Positions 35,506 through 45,791 are shown, numbered from the stretch's first letter. The stretch is 64,000 bases of DNA from [Flavobacterium] thermophilum (GCA_900450595.1 UGGS01000002.1:868001-932000), one strand, 5' to 3'. Made by a program: numbers and translations. The notes: generated by a model not told the origin, from the letters alone.

Positions 35506-37182
35506 TTACGGAATCATCCACGACAATACCGTCGATTGCAGGTACACGAGAATACCAACCAAGATAATTAAGAATATGCTATGTTTGACCGTAAAGCGGA
35601 ACAAGTCGGACTCTTTGCCGGTCAAGCCGACGGCCGCGCAGGCGACCGCGATCGACTGTGGCGAAACCATTTTCCCGACGACGCCGCCTGATGAGTTGGC
35701 CGCCAACGCCAGCACCGGATCCATGCCGATCGATGTTGCCGTCACTTTTTGCAAGTTGCCAAACAATAAGTTCGACGACGTATCCGAACCGGTGATGAAC
35801 ACGCCAAGCCAGCCCAAAATCGGCGAGAAGAACGGGAACAACGGGCCTGTTTTGGCCAACGCCATCCCAAGCGTCGTGCTCATGCCTGACGAGTTGGCGA
35901 TGTAGGCAAAGCCGACGACCGAAGCGATCGTCACAATCGGATATTTCAGCTCGTTAAGCGTTTCCACAAACGTGCGTCCCCAATCTTTCCACGAGATGCC
36001 GATGATGAACTTGGTGACGACCGCCGCCAACAAAATCGCCGTCCCAGCCGTGCCGAGCAGCTCAAGCTTATACACCGCCGCAATCGGCTGACCGCTTGGG
36101 TTCAAAATTTGGTTATTGAGCCCCGGCACCGGCGGCATAAACGTCAAATGGGCTCCGATGGCATTGACAAGCTTGAGCAAACCGTTTGTTCCTTCATAAT
36201 GGCCGGTGAGCGCCGCTTTCACCTGCGGGATGCCCCAAAGCGAGATCAACGCCGTCAGCACGAGAAACGGCGACCAAGCGCGGAACACTTCCCCGCCGCG
36301 TTGCGTCGCGCGAGCAACTTGCCCAGCAGCCGCCACTTCCGACTCCGTTGCAAAGCGGAATGTGCTTTTCGGCTTCCAATATTTCAAAAAGACAGCCAAT
36401 GCGACGATCGAAACGAGCGAGGACAAAATGTCCGGCAGCTCCGGTCCTAAAAAGTTCGATGTCAAATATTGCGTGAGCGCGAACGAAACGCCGGAGACGA
36501 TAATGGCCGGCAACACTTCGACTGTCTTTTTCCATCCTGCCATAATCAAAACGAGATAGAACGGAATGAACACCGATAAAAACGGCAGCTGCCGCCCGAC
36601 CATTTTCGAAATTTCCATCGCCGGCACACCGGTCGGCCCTTCCATCGAGATGATCGGAATCCCGACCGCCCCGAACGCCACCGGCGCTGTGTTGGCGATC
36701 AAACAGATGCCTGCGGCGTACAGCGGGTTAAACCCCAATCCGGCCAGAAGCGCCGCTGAAATCGCCACCGGCGCGCCAAACCCGGCCGCCCCTTCCAAAA
36801 ACGCCCCGAACGAAAAGGCAATGAGCAGCGCCTGCAGCCGCCGGTCTTCGGTGAGGGAAACGACGGAGTTGCGAATGATGTCAAAATGGCCGGTCTTCAC
36901 CGTCAGCTTATATAAAAAGACGGACGTAATGATGATCCAGCCGATCGGGAGCAGCCCGTACACCGCCCCTTGCGTCACCGACATGACCGCTTTGCCGGCC
37001 GGCATCCTGTAAGCGATTACAGCCAACACCAAAGCAAGCAGCAACGTCGTCAGCCCGGTGACATGCCCTTTCATCCGCTTGACGGCCAAAGCCCAAAAGA
37101 AATACAAAATCGGAATGAGTGCGACAATGGCCGATAACCAAAGCTGGTCGGCGATTGGCGTAAAATCTTGCTTCCACTGCAT
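35506..37182 (-). CDS. lldP: L-lactate permease
   Basis: 558 residues, about 13-14 membrane segments, GGGAGGAG upstream. Family marks: FGAFLEGAAGFGAPVAISAA, SPILGWLGVFITGSDTSSN and ANSSGGVVGKMVSPQSIAVA. It imports lactate by proton symport. It diverges from lutR and shares a 13-bp operator with lutABC, so uptake and oxidation are coordinated. Confidence 0.93.
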   Translation of the reverse strand: MQWKQDFTPIADQLWLSAIVALIPILYFFWALAVKRMKGHVTGLTTLLLALVLAVIAYRMPAGKAVMSVTQGAVYGLLPIGWIIITSVFLYKLTVKTGHFDIIRNSVVSLTEDRRLQALLIAFSFGAFLEGAAGFGAPVAISAALLAGLGFNPLYAAGICLIANTAPVAFGAVGIPIISMEGPTGVPAMEISKMVGRQLPFLSVFIPFYLVLIMAGWKKTVEVLPAIIVSGVSFALTQYLTSNFLGPELPDILSSLVSIVALAVFLKYWKPKSTFRFATESEVAAAGQVARATQRGGEVFRAWSPFLVLTALISLWGIPQVKAALTGHYEGTNGLLKLVNAIGAHLTFMPPVPGLNNQILNPSGQPIAAVYKLELLGTAGTAILLAAVVTKFIIGISWKDWGRTFVETLNELKYPIVTIASVVGFAYIANSSGMSTTLGMALAKTGPLFPFFSPILGWLGVFITGSDTSSNLLFGNLQKVTATSIGMDPVLALAANSSGGVVGKMVSPQSIAVACAAVGLTGKESDLFRFTVKHSIFLIILVGILVYLQSTVLSWMIP

Positions 37183-37263
37183 GCGGTTTTCTCCTCCCCT
37201 TTATGTCCGACTTATCGGCGTTTGCAAATGATCGCCCACTGATCTTTCTGTTTCACTCTTCCA

Positions 37264-37276
37264 GTCATCAGATGAC
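37264..37276. promoter_or_regulatory. Candidate LutR operator, copy 1
   Basis: GTCATCAGATGAC, a 13-bp inverted repeat, lies about 27 bp downstream of the lldP -10 box. An identical copy precedes lutA. Confidence 0.6.
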
Positions 37277-37302
37277 CGGATAAGAAACACCGTCTGTCTC
37301 AA

Positions 37303-37331
37303 ATTATAAAAGCGTTTTCCCCAAAAGACAA
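37303..37331 (-). promoter_or_regulatory. lldP promoter with overlapping cre-like site
   Basis: TTGTCT-N17-TATAAT on the minus strand. GGGAAAACGCTTTTAT between and over the boxes resembles a CcpA (cre) site, suggesting catabolite repression. Confidence 0.55.
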
Positions 37332-37488
37332 TAGGTGTTTTTTTATTTTTTTGAACTTTCCACTCACCGCTTCCTCTCCCCAGCTGCAAAAAGCGCTTGT
37401 CTCTTCCCATGATGCTGTATCATAATAGACATTGCAGGAGATTTCCCCTACAATCGGAAATCTACTTTATCGTATTGAGGTGGATCCA

Positions 37489-38214
37489 TTGGCATTTAAA
37501 CGGATCAAAACGAAAAAAATTTACGAAGAAGTGGCCGAAGCGATTTTTGATATGATCAAAAACGGCGAGCTGAAACCCGGCGATAAACTTGATTCCGTCC
37601 AACAGCTCGCTGAGCAATTTCAAGTTGGGCGCGCCGCCATCCGCGAAGCGCTCACCGCGTTAAAAGCGATGGGGCTGATTGAATTGAAGCAAGGCGAAGG
37701 GACGTACGTGCGTGAGTTCGATCCGACGATGATGACATTTCCGCTTTCGATCGCCGTCTTAATGAACAAAGAAGATATTTGGCACTTGCTTGAGGTGCGC
37801 AAACTGCTCGAAGCAGGCGCCGCCTCGCTCGCTGCTGCCAAACGGACAGAGCGCGATCTTGAAGCCATGGCGGAAGCGCTCCGACAAATGAAAGAAGGCA
37901 TCGGCAGCGATGAGCTTGGCGAAAAAGCCGATTGGGCGTTTCATATGGCCATCGCCGAAGCATCGCAAAATCCGATGCTCACAAGCATCATGAACAGCGT
38001 TTCCGGGATGATCGTTGAAACGATGCGGGAAACGCGCCGCATTTGGCTGTTTTCGAAACACACGACGACCGAAAAACTGCTTGCGGAACACCAGGCCATT
38101 TTTGAAGCCATTCGCAAACAAAATCCAGACGCCGCCCGGGCGCGCATGCTCGACCATTTGACAAACGTCGAAAACGTGTTGCGCCGCTACGTTCGCACTC
38201 AGCAGCCAAACTGA
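37489..38214 (+). CDS. lutR: GntR/FadR-family lactate regulator LutR
   Basis: 241 residues from a TTG at 37489 with GAGGTGG five nt upstream (ATG-less extension before it rejected). N-terminal winged helix (KIYEEVAEAIFDMIKNGELK; VGRAAIREALTALKAMGLIE) and an all-helical FCD effector domain (LLEVRKLLEAGAASLAA, ADWAFHMAIAEAS). It represses lut genes until lactate is present. It sits between its two likely targets. Confidence 0.88.
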   Translation: MAFKRIKTKKIYEEVAEAIFDMIKNGELKPGDKLDSVQQLAEQFQVGRAAIREALTALKAMGLIELKQGEGTYVREFDPTMMTFPLSIAVLMNKEDIWHLLEVRKLLEAGAASLAAAKRTERDLEAMAEALRQMKEGIGSDELGEKADWAFHMAIAEASQNPMLTSIMNSVSGMIVETMRETRRIWLFSKHTTTEKLLAEHQAIFEAIRKQNPDAARARMLDHLTNVENVLRRYVRTQQPN

Positions 38215-38225
38215 GTGCGTTTTTT
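38194..38225 (+). terminator. lutR terminator
   Basis: CGCACTCAG, loop, CTGAGTGCGTTTTTT overlapping the stop codon. Confidence 0.8.
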
Positions 38226-38273
38226 GCAAAAAAGAGCTACGAATCTGAAAAAATCGTTTATAATAGACATATA

Positions 38274-38286
38274 GTCATCAGATGAC
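38274..38286. promoter_or_regulatory. Candidate LutR operator, copy 2
   Basis: GTCATCAGATGAC starting 10 bp after a TATAAT (38259-38264), i.e. at the expected transcription start of lutABC, a good roadblock position. Confidence 0.6.
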
Positions 38287-38321
38287 CCGCTCATCTAATG
38301 GGAAAAACAGGAGGGAAACGA

Positions 38322-39041
38322 ATGAAAGTGTCCTTGTTCGTCACTTGCCTCATCGATCTTTTTTATACGAACGCCGGCAAAGCGACCGTTGAACTGCTCG
38401 AACGGCTCGGCTGCGAGGTTGATTTCCCGGAGGCGCAAACGTGCTGTGGACAGCCGGCGTATAACAGCGGTTATGTCAAAGAGGCGAAAGAGGCAATGAA
38501 ACAGATGATGCGCGCGTTCGCCGATGCCGACTACATCGTTGCTCCGTCCGGTTCGTGCGCGGCGATGCTGAAAGAGTATCCGCACATTTTCCAGGGCGAC
38601 CCGGAATGGGAAGACAAAGCGAACCGGCTGGCGGCGAAAACGTACGAGCTGACGCAATTTCTCGTTGACGTGCTCAAAGTCGAGGATGTCGGCGCCTCTC
38701 TCCACGGGCGGGCAACATACCATACATCCTGTCATATGACAAGGCTTCTTGGCGTCAAAGACGCGCCGTTCCGGCTGTTGGAACATGTCAAAGGGCTTGA
38801 GCTCGTTCCGCTGCCTAACGCCCATCAATGCTGCGGATTTGGCGGCACATTTTCCGTCAAAATGGGGCCGATTTCCGAACAAATGGTTGATGAAAAAATC
38901 GAGCATATCGAAGAAGTGGAAGCCGACTATTTAATCGGCGCTGACTGCGGCTGTTTAATGAACATCGGTGGACGCATCGGGCGGCTCGGCAAGCCGATCC
39001 GCGTCATGCATATTGCCGAAGTGTTGAATGCGCGCAACTAA
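38322..39041 (+). CDS. lutA: L-lactate oxidation complex subunit LutA
   Basis: 239 residues, CAGGAGGG upstream. Two CCG domains: [12 protein letters not shown] and [11 protein letters not shown], which bind Fe-S or disulfide-type centres in this family. With LutB and LutC it oxidises L-lactate to pyruvate in the cytoplasm. Confidence 0.93.
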   Translation: MKVSLFVTCLIDLFYTNAGKATVELLERLGCEVDFPEAQTCCGQPAYNSGYVKEAKEAMKQMMRAFADADYIVAPSGSCAAMLKEYPHIFQGDPEWEDKANRLAAKTYELTQFLVDVLKVEDVGASLHGRATYHTSCHMTRLLGVKDAPFRLLEHVKGLELVPLPNAHQCCGFGGTFSVKMGPISEQMVDEKIEHIEEVEADYLIGADCGCLMNIGGRIGRLGKPIRVMHIAEVLNARN

Positions 39042-39056
39042 AGGAGGGAAGCGAAC

Positions 39057-40487
39057 ATGCCGATGAAAATCGAAAACGGGCCGTTTTGGAAACGGGTCGG
39101 AGAAAACTTGGACAACGACTTTATGCGCGGGGCGGTCGCCGGCATGCAAGACCGCGGCTATGTGCGGCGGCTTGGCGTCATCGAAGAGCTCGGCCATTGG
39201 GAGGAGTGGCGCTCGCTTGCCGAACAAATTCGAAAACATACGCTTGAAAACTTGGACTATTATTTAATGCAACTCAGTGAAAACGTTGCCAAACGGGGCG
39301 GCCACGTCTTTTTCGCCCGGACGGCCGAAGAGGCGAACGACTATATCCGCCGCATCGCTTTGGAAAAACAAGCGAAAAAAATCGTTAAATCGAAATCAAT
39401 GGTCACGGAAGAAATCAACTTAAACCCGGTGCTGGAATCCATCGGCTGCCAAGTGATCGAAACGGACCTTGGCGAATACATTTTGCAAATCGATGACCAT
39501 GACCCACCGTCGCATATCGTCGGTCCGGCGTTGCATAAAAACAAAGAGCAAATTCGCGACGTCTTCCGCCGCAAGCTCGGCTATACGAAGTCGTCCGATC
39601 CGGTTGAACTCGCCCGCCATGCCCGCGAGATGCTGCGGCGCGACTATTTGACAGCCGACATCGGCATTACCGGCTGCAACTTCGCCATCGCCGAATCGGG
39701 CTCGATTACGCTCGTTACGAACGAAGGCAACGCCGACTTGGTGACAGCGCTGCCGAAAACGCAAATTACGGTCATGGGGATGGAGCGGATCGTTCCGACG
39801 TTTGAGGAGATGGAAGTGCTCGTCAGCATGTTGACGCGCAGCGCCGTCGGACAAAAATTGACGAGCTACATCACCGTTCTCACCGGTCCGCGTGACGAAG
39901 GCGACGCTGACGGGCCGGAAGAGTTCCATCTCGTCATTGTCGACAACGGGCGCTCATCGATTTTAGGCACGGAGTTCCAGCCGGTGTTGCAATGCATCCG
40001 CTGCGCGGCCTGCGTCAACGTCTGCCCGGTGTACCGCCACATCGGCGGCCATTCGTATGGCTCGATTTACTCCGGCCCGATCGGAGCCGTGTTGTCGCCG
40101 CTGTTGGGCGGCTACGACGACTACAAGGAGCTTCCGTACGCCTCCTCGCTGTGCGCCGCCTGTACCGAGGCGTGCCCGGTGAAAATCCCGCTTCACGAGC
40201 TGCTCATCAAGCATCGCCAAACCATCGTCGAGCGGGAAGGAAAAGCGCCGGTCGCAGAAAAACTGGCGATGAAAGCGTTCCGCCTCGGGACAGCCTCATC
40301 GTCGCTCTACCGCTTCGGCACGAAATTCGCACCGAGCGCCTTCGCTCCGTTTGTAGAGGACGGGCGCGTCACAAAAGGACCCGGGCCGCTGAAAGCATGG
40401 ACGGAAAGCCGCGAATTTCCGGCGCCGAGCAAAGAACGGTTCCGTGACTGGTTCCAAACACGCCAAAAAGGAGGGAATCCATCATGA
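39057..40487 (+). CDS. lutB: L-lactate oxidation iron-sulfur subunit LutB
   Basis: 476 residues, AAAGGAGGG upstream. Two [4Fe-4S] ferredoxin motifs: [12 protein letters not shown] and CAACTEACP in the C-terminal third; the N-terminal part is the LUD domain shared with LutC ([15 protein letters not shown]). Confidence 0.93.
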   Translation: MPMKIENGPFWKRVGENLDNDFMRGAVAGMQDRGYVRRLGVIEELGHWEEWRSLAEQIRKHTLENLDYYLMQLSENVAKRGGHVFFARTAEEANDYIRRIALEKQAKKIVKSKSMVTEEINLNPVLESIGCQVIETDLGEYILQIDDHDPPSHIVGPALHKNKEQIRDVFRRKLGYTKSSDPVELARHAREMLRRDYLTADIGITGCNFAIAESGSITLVTNEGNADLVTALPKTQITVMGMERIVPTFEEMEVLVSMLTRSAVGQKLTSYITVLTGPRDEGDADGPEEFHLVIVDNGRSSILGTEFQPVLQCIRCAACVNVCPVYRHIGGHSYGSIYSGPIGAVLSPLLGGYDDYKELPYASSLCAACTEACPVKIPLHELLIKHRQTIVEREGKAPVAEKLAMKAFRLGTASSSLYRFGTKFAPSAFAPFVEDGRVTKGPGPLKAWTESREFPAPSKERFRDWFQTRQKGGNPS

Positions 40488-41206
40488 CGCGTGGCACCAT
40501 TCAAAACCGCGATGCGTTTTTGCAAACCATCGCCGAGCGCCTTGGGAGAAGCCCGCGCCTGTCCGGCGTCTCCCGGCCGCAATGGGATTATGCGCCGCAA
40601 TGGACGGTGTTTGCCGGCTATAGCCAAGACGACTTGCTGAACGTGCTGCAAAAACAATGCGGATTGATCCATACCGATTACATCGAGACGACAAGCGCCG
40701 AACTGGCCGGCGCGCTGAGGCGGCAAGTGGCCGCCTATGGCGGCGGTCCGGTCATCGTGCCGGATGACCCGCGCTTTGCCGAGTACGGGCTGTCCGCCTT
40801 GCTTCGCGACGAATGGCCCGCGGAACAAACGACCGTCCATATTTGGAATCCGGCACTTGGACGCCAAAACATTGACGCCGCCGAGCAGGCGAACGTCGGC
40901 ATCGTCTTCAGCGACATCACGCTCGCGGAATCAGGGACAGTCGTGTTGTTTTCGCGCAATGAACAAGGGCGGGCCATTCACTTTTTGCCGAAAACATATA
41001 TCGCCATCGTCCCGAAAAGCACGGTCGTGCCGCGCATGACGCAAGCGGCGGCGGTCATTCACGAGCAAATCGAAAAAGGCGGGCTCGTCCCGTCGTGCAT
41101 CAACTTCATCACCGGCCCGAGCAACTCAGCCGACATTGAAATGAACTTGGTCGTCGGCGTCCACGGGCCGATGAAAGCGGCGTATATCGTCGTCACCGAC
41201 CGTTGA
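40484..41206 (+). CDS. lutC: L-lactate oxidation subunit LutC
   Basis: 240 residues, start overlapping lutB as ATGA, AAGGAGGG upstream. LUD domain with [20 protein letters not shown] and [20 protein letters not shown]. Completes the lut complex. Confidence 0.93.
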   Translation: MTRGTIQNRDAFLQTIAERLGRSPRLSGVSRPQWDYAPQWTVFAGYSQDDLLNVLQKQCGLIHTDYIETTSAELAGALRRQVAAYGGGPVIVPDDPRFAEYGLSALLRDEWPAEQTTVHIWNPALGRQNIDAAEQANVGIVFSDITLAESGTVVLFSRNEQGRAIHFLPKTYIAIVPKSTVVPRMTQAAAVIHEQIEKGGLVPSCINFITGPSNSADIEMNLVVGVHGPMKAAYIVVTDR

Positions 41207-41218
41207 CCAAAACGAAAC

Positions 41219-41253
41219 GGTGCCCCTTCTTGATATCATGGGGCACCTTTTTT
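41219..41253. terminator. Terminator after lutC
   Basis: GGTGCCCC, loop, GGGGCACC with TTTTTT on the plus strand; it also faces the convergent dehydrogenase gene. Confidence 0.8.
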
Positions 41254-41256
41254 CCT

Positions 41257-42189
41257 TCAATATTGCCGGCTGACATCGACCGCATTGGCAAGCGGTTCGC
41301 CGGTTTCGATGCAACGGAGCGTGTCTAAAATGCTTTGGGCGGCGTCTTCGGCTGACGTGAGCGCCGCGATATGCGGAGTGATGATGACATTCGGATGAAC
41401 CCAAAGCGGCGAGTGCGGCGGAAGCGGCTCTTCTTCAAACACATCAAGCACCGCGAGGCGGACGTTTCGATTTTCGAGCGCGCCGACAAGCGCCGTCTCC
41501 TCGACCGTCGCGCCGCGGCCGACATTGATAAAGCCTGCATTGTGCAGGCAGGCAAAAAACGTCTCGTCAAAGAGATGATGCGTTTCCTCGGTGAGCGGAA
41601 GGGCCGCGATCACCCAATCAGCGCAGGCAAGCGCTTCCCCCGCCTCTTCATGGCGGTAAACAGCCGAAAACGGCGGCGTGTCTCGGCCGCTTCGCGAGAC
41701 GCCGATCGGGGAAACCCCAAATAAACGAAGCGTTTCCGCGATGCGCCGGCCGATTTCGCCCGTGCCATAAATGACAACCCGCTGTTCGCCAAGCCGCTTC
41801 GGAGCGAACGGCTTCCACTGCCGCTGCTCTTGATGCCATGCATAAACGTCATGGCATTGGGCGTCGCGCAGCAAGTAGCTGAGACAATATTCGGCGATCT
41901 GCTCGCCGAACGAGCCGACCGTCCGCGTCAGCAGCACGTCCTTCTTCCATTCCCGCTTCCATAAAAACGCGTCAACGCCCGCGCCAAGCGAATGCACCCA
42001 GCGCAAGTTGGCAAGCGAAAACGGCCCGGCCGGCCGAAAGCCGACGTACGCATCCGCCCAGACGAAATCATCGTCCGTCAGTTCTTCCTCCGCCACAAAG
42101 CGAAACGCTTTATCGGGCCGCTTGTCCGGAAGAAGGGCGGCAAGCTCGGCATAAAGCCTTCCCGTCACGAGAATGCGTTGGACGTTCAT
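41257..42189 (-). CDS. D-isomer-specific 2-hydroxyacid dehydrogenase
   Basis: 310 residues from the ATG at 42189 (GGAGGTGG upstream). NAD-binding VVIYGTGEIGRRIAE; INVGRGATVEE (catalytic Arg region in VIAALPLTEETHH to GRG), DVFEEEPLPPHSPLW with Glu and ITPHIAALTS with the catalytic His. Substrate not predictable. It lies next to the lactate genes but is transcribed toward them and could act on another 2-hydroxy acid such as glyoxylate-derived compounds. Confidence 0.85.
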   Translation of the reverse strand: MNVQRILVTGRLYAELAALLPDKRPDKAFRFVAEEELTDDDFVWADAYVGFRPAGPFSLANLRWVHSLGAGVDAFLWKREWKKDVLLTRTVGSFGEQIAEYCLSYLLRDAQCHDVYAWHQEQRQWKPFAPKRLGEQRVVIYGTGEIGRRIAETLRLFGVSPIGVSRSGRDTPPFSAVYRHEEAGEALACADWVIAALPLTEETHHLFDETFFACLHNAGFINVGRGATVEETALVGALENRNVRLAVLDVFEEEPLPPHSPLWVHPNVIITPHIAALTSAEDAAQSILDTLRCIETGEPLANAVDVSRQY

Positions 42190-42212
42190 GGACGCACACC
42201 ACCTCCAGCCGC

Positions 42213-42899
42213 TCAAATCAACGTCCCTTCTTCACGCGCTGCTTTTTTATTCGCGATGTAACCGGCAGCCAAAACAAAAATCGTCACACCGGCCGCGACG
42301 GCATAGACGAACGGACCGTGCGAAAGATGAAGCAAATGGAGCACCCCTTCATCGCCAACGATCATCTTCCCGGCCGTCCACGCCAAAATGCCCGACCCAA
42401 CATACGCGATCCATCGATGTTTTTCCATCACCCGGACGATCGCTTTGGAGCCGAAAATCATAATCGGGATGCTGATGGCTACCCCGAGCGCCAGCATGCC
42501 AAGATGCCCTTCGGCCGCCCCGGCCACAGCAACAACGTTATCAAGGCTCATCACTGCATCAGCAATGATAATCGTCATAATCGCCTTCAGCAACCGGTCT
42601 GATGATTGTACGTTCGCTTCCTCTTCCCGCTCAACAAGCACTTTATAGGCGATCCATACGAGCAGCAATCCGCCAACGAAGTGAACGAACGGAATGTTCA
42701 GTAAAAACACAATGATGGCTGCAAACAAGATGCGAAGCAACACCGCCCCGGCCGTCCCCCAAAAAATCGCTTTGTTTCGCTGGTCTTTCGGCAGCCGCCG
42801 CGTCGCCATCGCAATGACGACCGCATTATCCCCGGACAAAATGATATCAATCGCAATAATCTTCCATAAGGCCAACAACGCCGCGGCCGAAATCGTCAA
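42213..42899 (-). CDS. TerC-family membrane protein (YjbE-like)
   Basis: 228 residues from a TTG at 42899 with AAAGGGTGG six nt upstream. About seven membrane segments with the two acidic signature helices IDIILSGDNAVVIAMAT and IADAVMSLDNVVAVAGAA. Family members export or load manganese and other metals into secreted proteins. Often they are preceded by a yybP-ykoY manganese riboswitch; I see none here. A TTGTTC-N17-TAAGAT promoter lies about 30 bp upstream. Confidence 0.88.
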   Translation of the reverse strand: MTISAAALLALWKIIAIDIILSGDNAVVIAMATRRLPKDQRNKAIFWGTAGAVLLRILFAAIIVFLLNIPFVHFVGGLLLVWIAYKVLVEREEEANVQSSDRLLKAIMTIIIADAVMSLDNVVAVAGAAEGHLGMLALGVAISIPIMIFGSKAIVRVMEKHRWIAYVGSGILAWTAGKMIVGDEGVLHLLHLSHGPFVYAVAAGVTIFVLAAGYIANKKAAREEGTLI

Positions 42900-43397
42900 C
42901 AGAAGCCACCCTTTCCCCTTTTTCTCTCTTTCTCATCTTACCGCAAATCTGCAAGGGGAACAACTTTGGGAGACTGGTGAAAAATGGCTGATCTCGCCGA
43001 ATGCGTTCAGTTGACAAAAGAGACGCTGATGCGACAAAGTTTCTCAGCTTGAGAAGGGGCGCTTTTCACCGCTTTTTCATGACATTCTTCGACCCGCTCA
43101 CCAATGCCCTCGGCCTAACGAGAAAGCAACTGAAAGGAAAGACGGGCAAATTTTGCAAAAAGAATGAAGGGGCAAGCTATATTCACCGAGGGCCTCTTCC
43201 CGATCTCTATCGGAACAAGGCGGTTCAAAATCGATCTATATAAGTTGCAATTTTGTTTTCCATGGCATTGCTCGCTCTTCTTGTCACCTTGCCAGCTTAT
43301 CAAGTGATAAAGACGGGACATGGAGATCGGAAATTCTTTATATATGCGCTTAACCGGGTGTTACATGTTGTCTATGATTTTTTAACATAATTCCGAA

Positions 43398-43440
43398 AGA
43401 AGTCTCCCACTTCAAGCAAAGCGAAGTGGGAGTAGTTCAC
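43398..43440 (+). mobile_element. IS200/IS605-type right end (remnant)
   Basis: CTCCCACTTC, short loop, GAAGTGGGAG, then TAGTTCAC. A perfect subterminal hairpin followed within a few bases by a TTCAC end is the usual right end of tnpB-carrying IS200/IS605 elements. No tnpA or tnpB frame is left in the 498 bp upstream (42900-43397), which carry only short unrecognised ORFs. The end coincides with the last two codons of hutH, whose V-stop (GTG TGA) it supplies. Confidence 0.5.
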
Positions 43441-44954
43441 ACGCTCGCTCCACTGTTCGAACAGCTGCTGACCGCCCGCTGCTTCAACCAAGCATCCATT
43501 GCCTCAATATCGCGGGAAAACACGCGGTCTGCCACAATGGAAGGAACGATGCGGCGCGCCTCGTGGTAAAACTGCCTCGTTGACGCAGCCAGTCGCTCGA
43601 TGCCGCGCGCTTCGACAGCCTGCAACGCGCAAATGAGCTCAATCGCCAGCACCTTTCTTGCGTTTTGCACGATCATGTACGCATGGCGGGCGGCGGTCGT
43701 CCCCATGCTGACATGATCTTCTTGGTTGGCCGATGACGGAATGGAATCGACGCTGGCTGGATGAGCGAGCGTCTTGTTTTCCGATACGAGCGAAGCCGCG
43801 ACGTATTGCATAATCATCGCCCCCGACTGCAAACCGGGCTGCGGGCTTAAAAACGGCGGCAAGCCTTCATTAAGCTGCGGGTTGACGAGCCGCTCGATGC
43901 GGCGCTCGCTCATGTTGGCCAGCTCCGCCACCGCGATTTTCAACAGATCCATGGCGATCGCCACCGGCTGGCCGTGAAAGTTGCCGCCGGAAAGAACGTC
44001 CCCGTTCGCAAAGATCAGCGGATTGTCGGTGGCGGCATTCATTTCGATTTCGAGTGTTTCTTTCACATAGCGGAGCGCTCTGAGCGACGCCCCGTGCACT
44101 TGCGGGATGCAGCGGATCGAGTACGCATCTTGCACGCGCCGCTCCCCTTGCCTTGTGGTAAGCTGGCTTCCAGCGAGGTAACGGCGCATGCGTTCCGCCA
44201 CCTCCGCTTGTTCCGGAAATCCGCGGGCTTCGTGGATGCGGGCGTCAAAGGCATCGGTCACACCATAAAGCGCCTCGATCGTCAATGCGGCGATCCGCTC
44301 GCTGTCGTAAGCGAGCTGTTCCGCCGCTAAGCAAGCTAAAATTCCGACGGCCGTCATCGCCTGCGTCCCGTTAATGAGCGCCAGCCCTTCCTTCTCTTTC
44401 AGGGAGAGCGGCGGAATTCCCGCTTGCGAAAGCGCTTGGACGGTAGGCATCCGCCGGCCTTGATACACCACTTCCCCTTCGCCGACAAGCGCCAGCGCCA
44501 CGTGAGCCAGCGGCGCCAAATCGCCGCTCGCACCGAGGGAACCTTGCTGGGGCACGATCGGGTGAATGCCGGTGTTCAAAAACGTAAGCAGCTGCTCAAT
44601 GACCGCCGGCCGCACGCCGGAATACCCTTTTAACAAAGCATTGGCCCGCAACAGAAGCAGCGCCCGCACCACTTCCTCGGCAAACGGTTCGCCGACAGCA
44701 CAGGCGTGTGAGCGGAGAAGGTTGATTTGCAGCTGCTCAAGGCTGCTTCCTTCAATGCGCACATCAGCGAGTTTGCCAAAGCCCGTATTCACCCCATAGA
44801 TCGTTCGTCCGCTCGCAATCGCCTGTTCCACAGCCGCCCGGCTTTTTCGAACCGCTTCCATGCTCTCTAAAGCGGCCGCCACTGGTTCTCTCCCATAAAT
44901 GACGCGTCTTGCCTCGTCAAGCGTTAACGAATGTCCGTTCAACACGATCATCAT
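43437..44954 (-). CDS. hutH: Histidine ammonia-lyase
   Basis: 505 residues. It deaminates histidine to urocanate. The Ala-Ser-Gly that forms the MIO cofactor is in [14 protein letters not shown] near residue 143; other family blocks are [11 protein letters not shown] and [18 protein letters not shown]. The C-terminus ([13 protein letters not shown]) ends inside an IS605-like end, so the last residues are probably foreign. The normal partners hutU, hutI and hutG do not follow. Confidence 0.93.
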   Translation of the reverse strand: MMIVLNGHSLTLDEARRVIYGREPVAAALESMEAVRKSRAAVEQAIASGRTIYGVNTGFGKLADVRIEGSSLEQLQINLLRSHACAVGEPFAEEVVRALLLLRANALLKGYSGVRPAVIEQLLTFLNTGIHPIVPQQGSLGASGDLAPLAHVALALVGEGEVVYQGRRMPTVQALSQAGIPPLSLKEKEGLALINGTQAMTAVGILACLAAEQLAYDSERIAALTIEALYGVTDAFDARIHEARGFPEQAEVAERMRRYLAGSQLTTRQGERRVQDAYSIRCIPQVHGASLRALRYVKETLEIEMNAATDNPLIFANGDVLSGGNFHGQPVAIAMDLLKIAVAELANMSERRIERLVNPQLNEGLPPFLSPQPGLQSGAMIMQYVAASLVSENKTLAHPASVDSIPSSANQEDHVSMGTTAARHAYMIVQNARKVLAIELICALQAVEARGIERLAASTRQFYHEARRIVPSIVADRVFSRDIEAMDAWLKQRAVSSCSNSGASV

Positions 44955-44983
44955 TTCATCCCCTTTCGTTCATGTCCAAACAC

Positions 44984-45040
44984 AAAAAGAGGCGCCCCTG
45001 CCGTTTCCGGCAAGATTCGCCTCCTCATGACTCATTGCTT
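44984..45040 (-). promoter_or_regulatory. HutP-controlled terminator between hutP and hutH
   Basis: On the minus strand AAG-CAAT-GAG-TCAT-GAG (45040-45024) gives three NAG triplets with four-nt spacers, the layout recognised by HutP. It abuts and overlaps a terminator: GAGGCG..TGCCG, GAAA loop, CGGCA..CGCCTC, TTTTT (45023-44984). HutP bound with histidine and Mg2+ should block the terminator and allow hutH expression. Confidence 0.7.
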
Positions 45041-45080
45041 TAGGCTGATCCGTCTCTATCGAATGGCCCGAGCCGCCGCG

Positions 45081-45530
45081 TTATATATGATTGATGCCGA
45101 GCCCAACCGCCTCGTGCTCGAGCCCGCGCACCGGAGCCCCGATCGTCCCGTACAAGGCGACGGCGATCCACTCTCCTTCTTTTGGCCCTTCATACGGTGT
45201 GCCGCGCACGACGGCGAAACGAAGGCCGGCAGTTCTTAACAAATCTCCTAGCTCCATCTGCCCCCTCGTCACACCGTGCACCGCCTCTAAAATCGCATGA
45301 TACAAGGCGTGCATATCGCGGTACAAGCCGCCATCAACCACCTCATGCCGTTTCGCCGCCGTCTCGATCGCCGCGACGATTTTTTGCGGCTCCATCGCCC
45401 CGACGCGCCCTTGGCAATAGCGCCAAGCGAGCGACTCAAGCTGATGAAGGACCGGGCCTTCCTCTCCTTCGTCAAGCATCGCCAGCAAAAGCGCCTGCCG
45501 GCCAATGCGCACCGGTTTTTCTTTTCCCAT
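45081..45530 (-). CDS. hutP: hut operon antiterminator HutP
   Basis: 149 residues, CAGGAG upstream of the ATG at 45530. HutP is an RNA-binding hexamer that responds to L-histidine and Mg2+. The conserved C-terminus [20 protein letters not shown] carries the metal and histidine ligands; [20 protein letters not shown] is also typical. Its RNA target lies 40 nt downstream. Confidence 0.93.
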   Translation of the reverse strand: MGKEKPVRIGRQALLLAMLDEGEEGPVLHQLESLAWRYCQGRVGAMEPQKIVAAIETAAKRHEVVDGGLYRDMHALYHAILEAVHGVTRGQMELGDLLRTAGLRFAVVRGTPYEGPKEGEWIAVALYGTIGAPVRGLEHEAVGLGINHI

Positions 45531-45561
45531 GGTCGATACTCCTGTTTCCCTCTTTTTTTCT

Positions 45562-45591
45562 ATTGTATGCCGGCGAGAAAAACAGAGTCAA
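45562..45591 (-). promoter_or_regulatory. hutP promoter
   Basis: TTGACT-N18-TACAAT on the minus strand. Confidence 0.65.
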
Positions 45592-45762
45592 TTGTTTTTT
45601 CCATATTTTAACACGCTAACTTGTTATCGGAATAAAGGCCTATGGTCAGAAGGTATGACAAGTGAGGTTGTTTTCCAAACCCCGGTGCTTGATAAATGTT
45701 TCCCGACAGATCACACATGAGGGAAAGCAGCGAATGGCTAAAAACCACAATAATACTCGATT

Positions 45763-45791
45763 TACATTTTATTGAATGTATGATATCATAA
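45763..45791 (+). promoter_or_regulatory. Promoter of the SPFH gene
   Basis: TTTACA-N17-TATCAT, with a palindrome TATGATATCATA over the -10 that could be an operator. Confidence 0.45.

Noticed and set aside
42900..43000. yybP-ykoY manganese riboswitch upstream of the TerC gene
   Set aside because: The conserved GGGGAGUA and loop elements are absent; only a plain promoter is visible.
43262..43390. 42-codon plus-strand ORF MALLALLVTLPAYQVIKTGH... upstream of the IS605-like end
   Set aside because: No ribosome binding site and no match to tnpA or tnpB.
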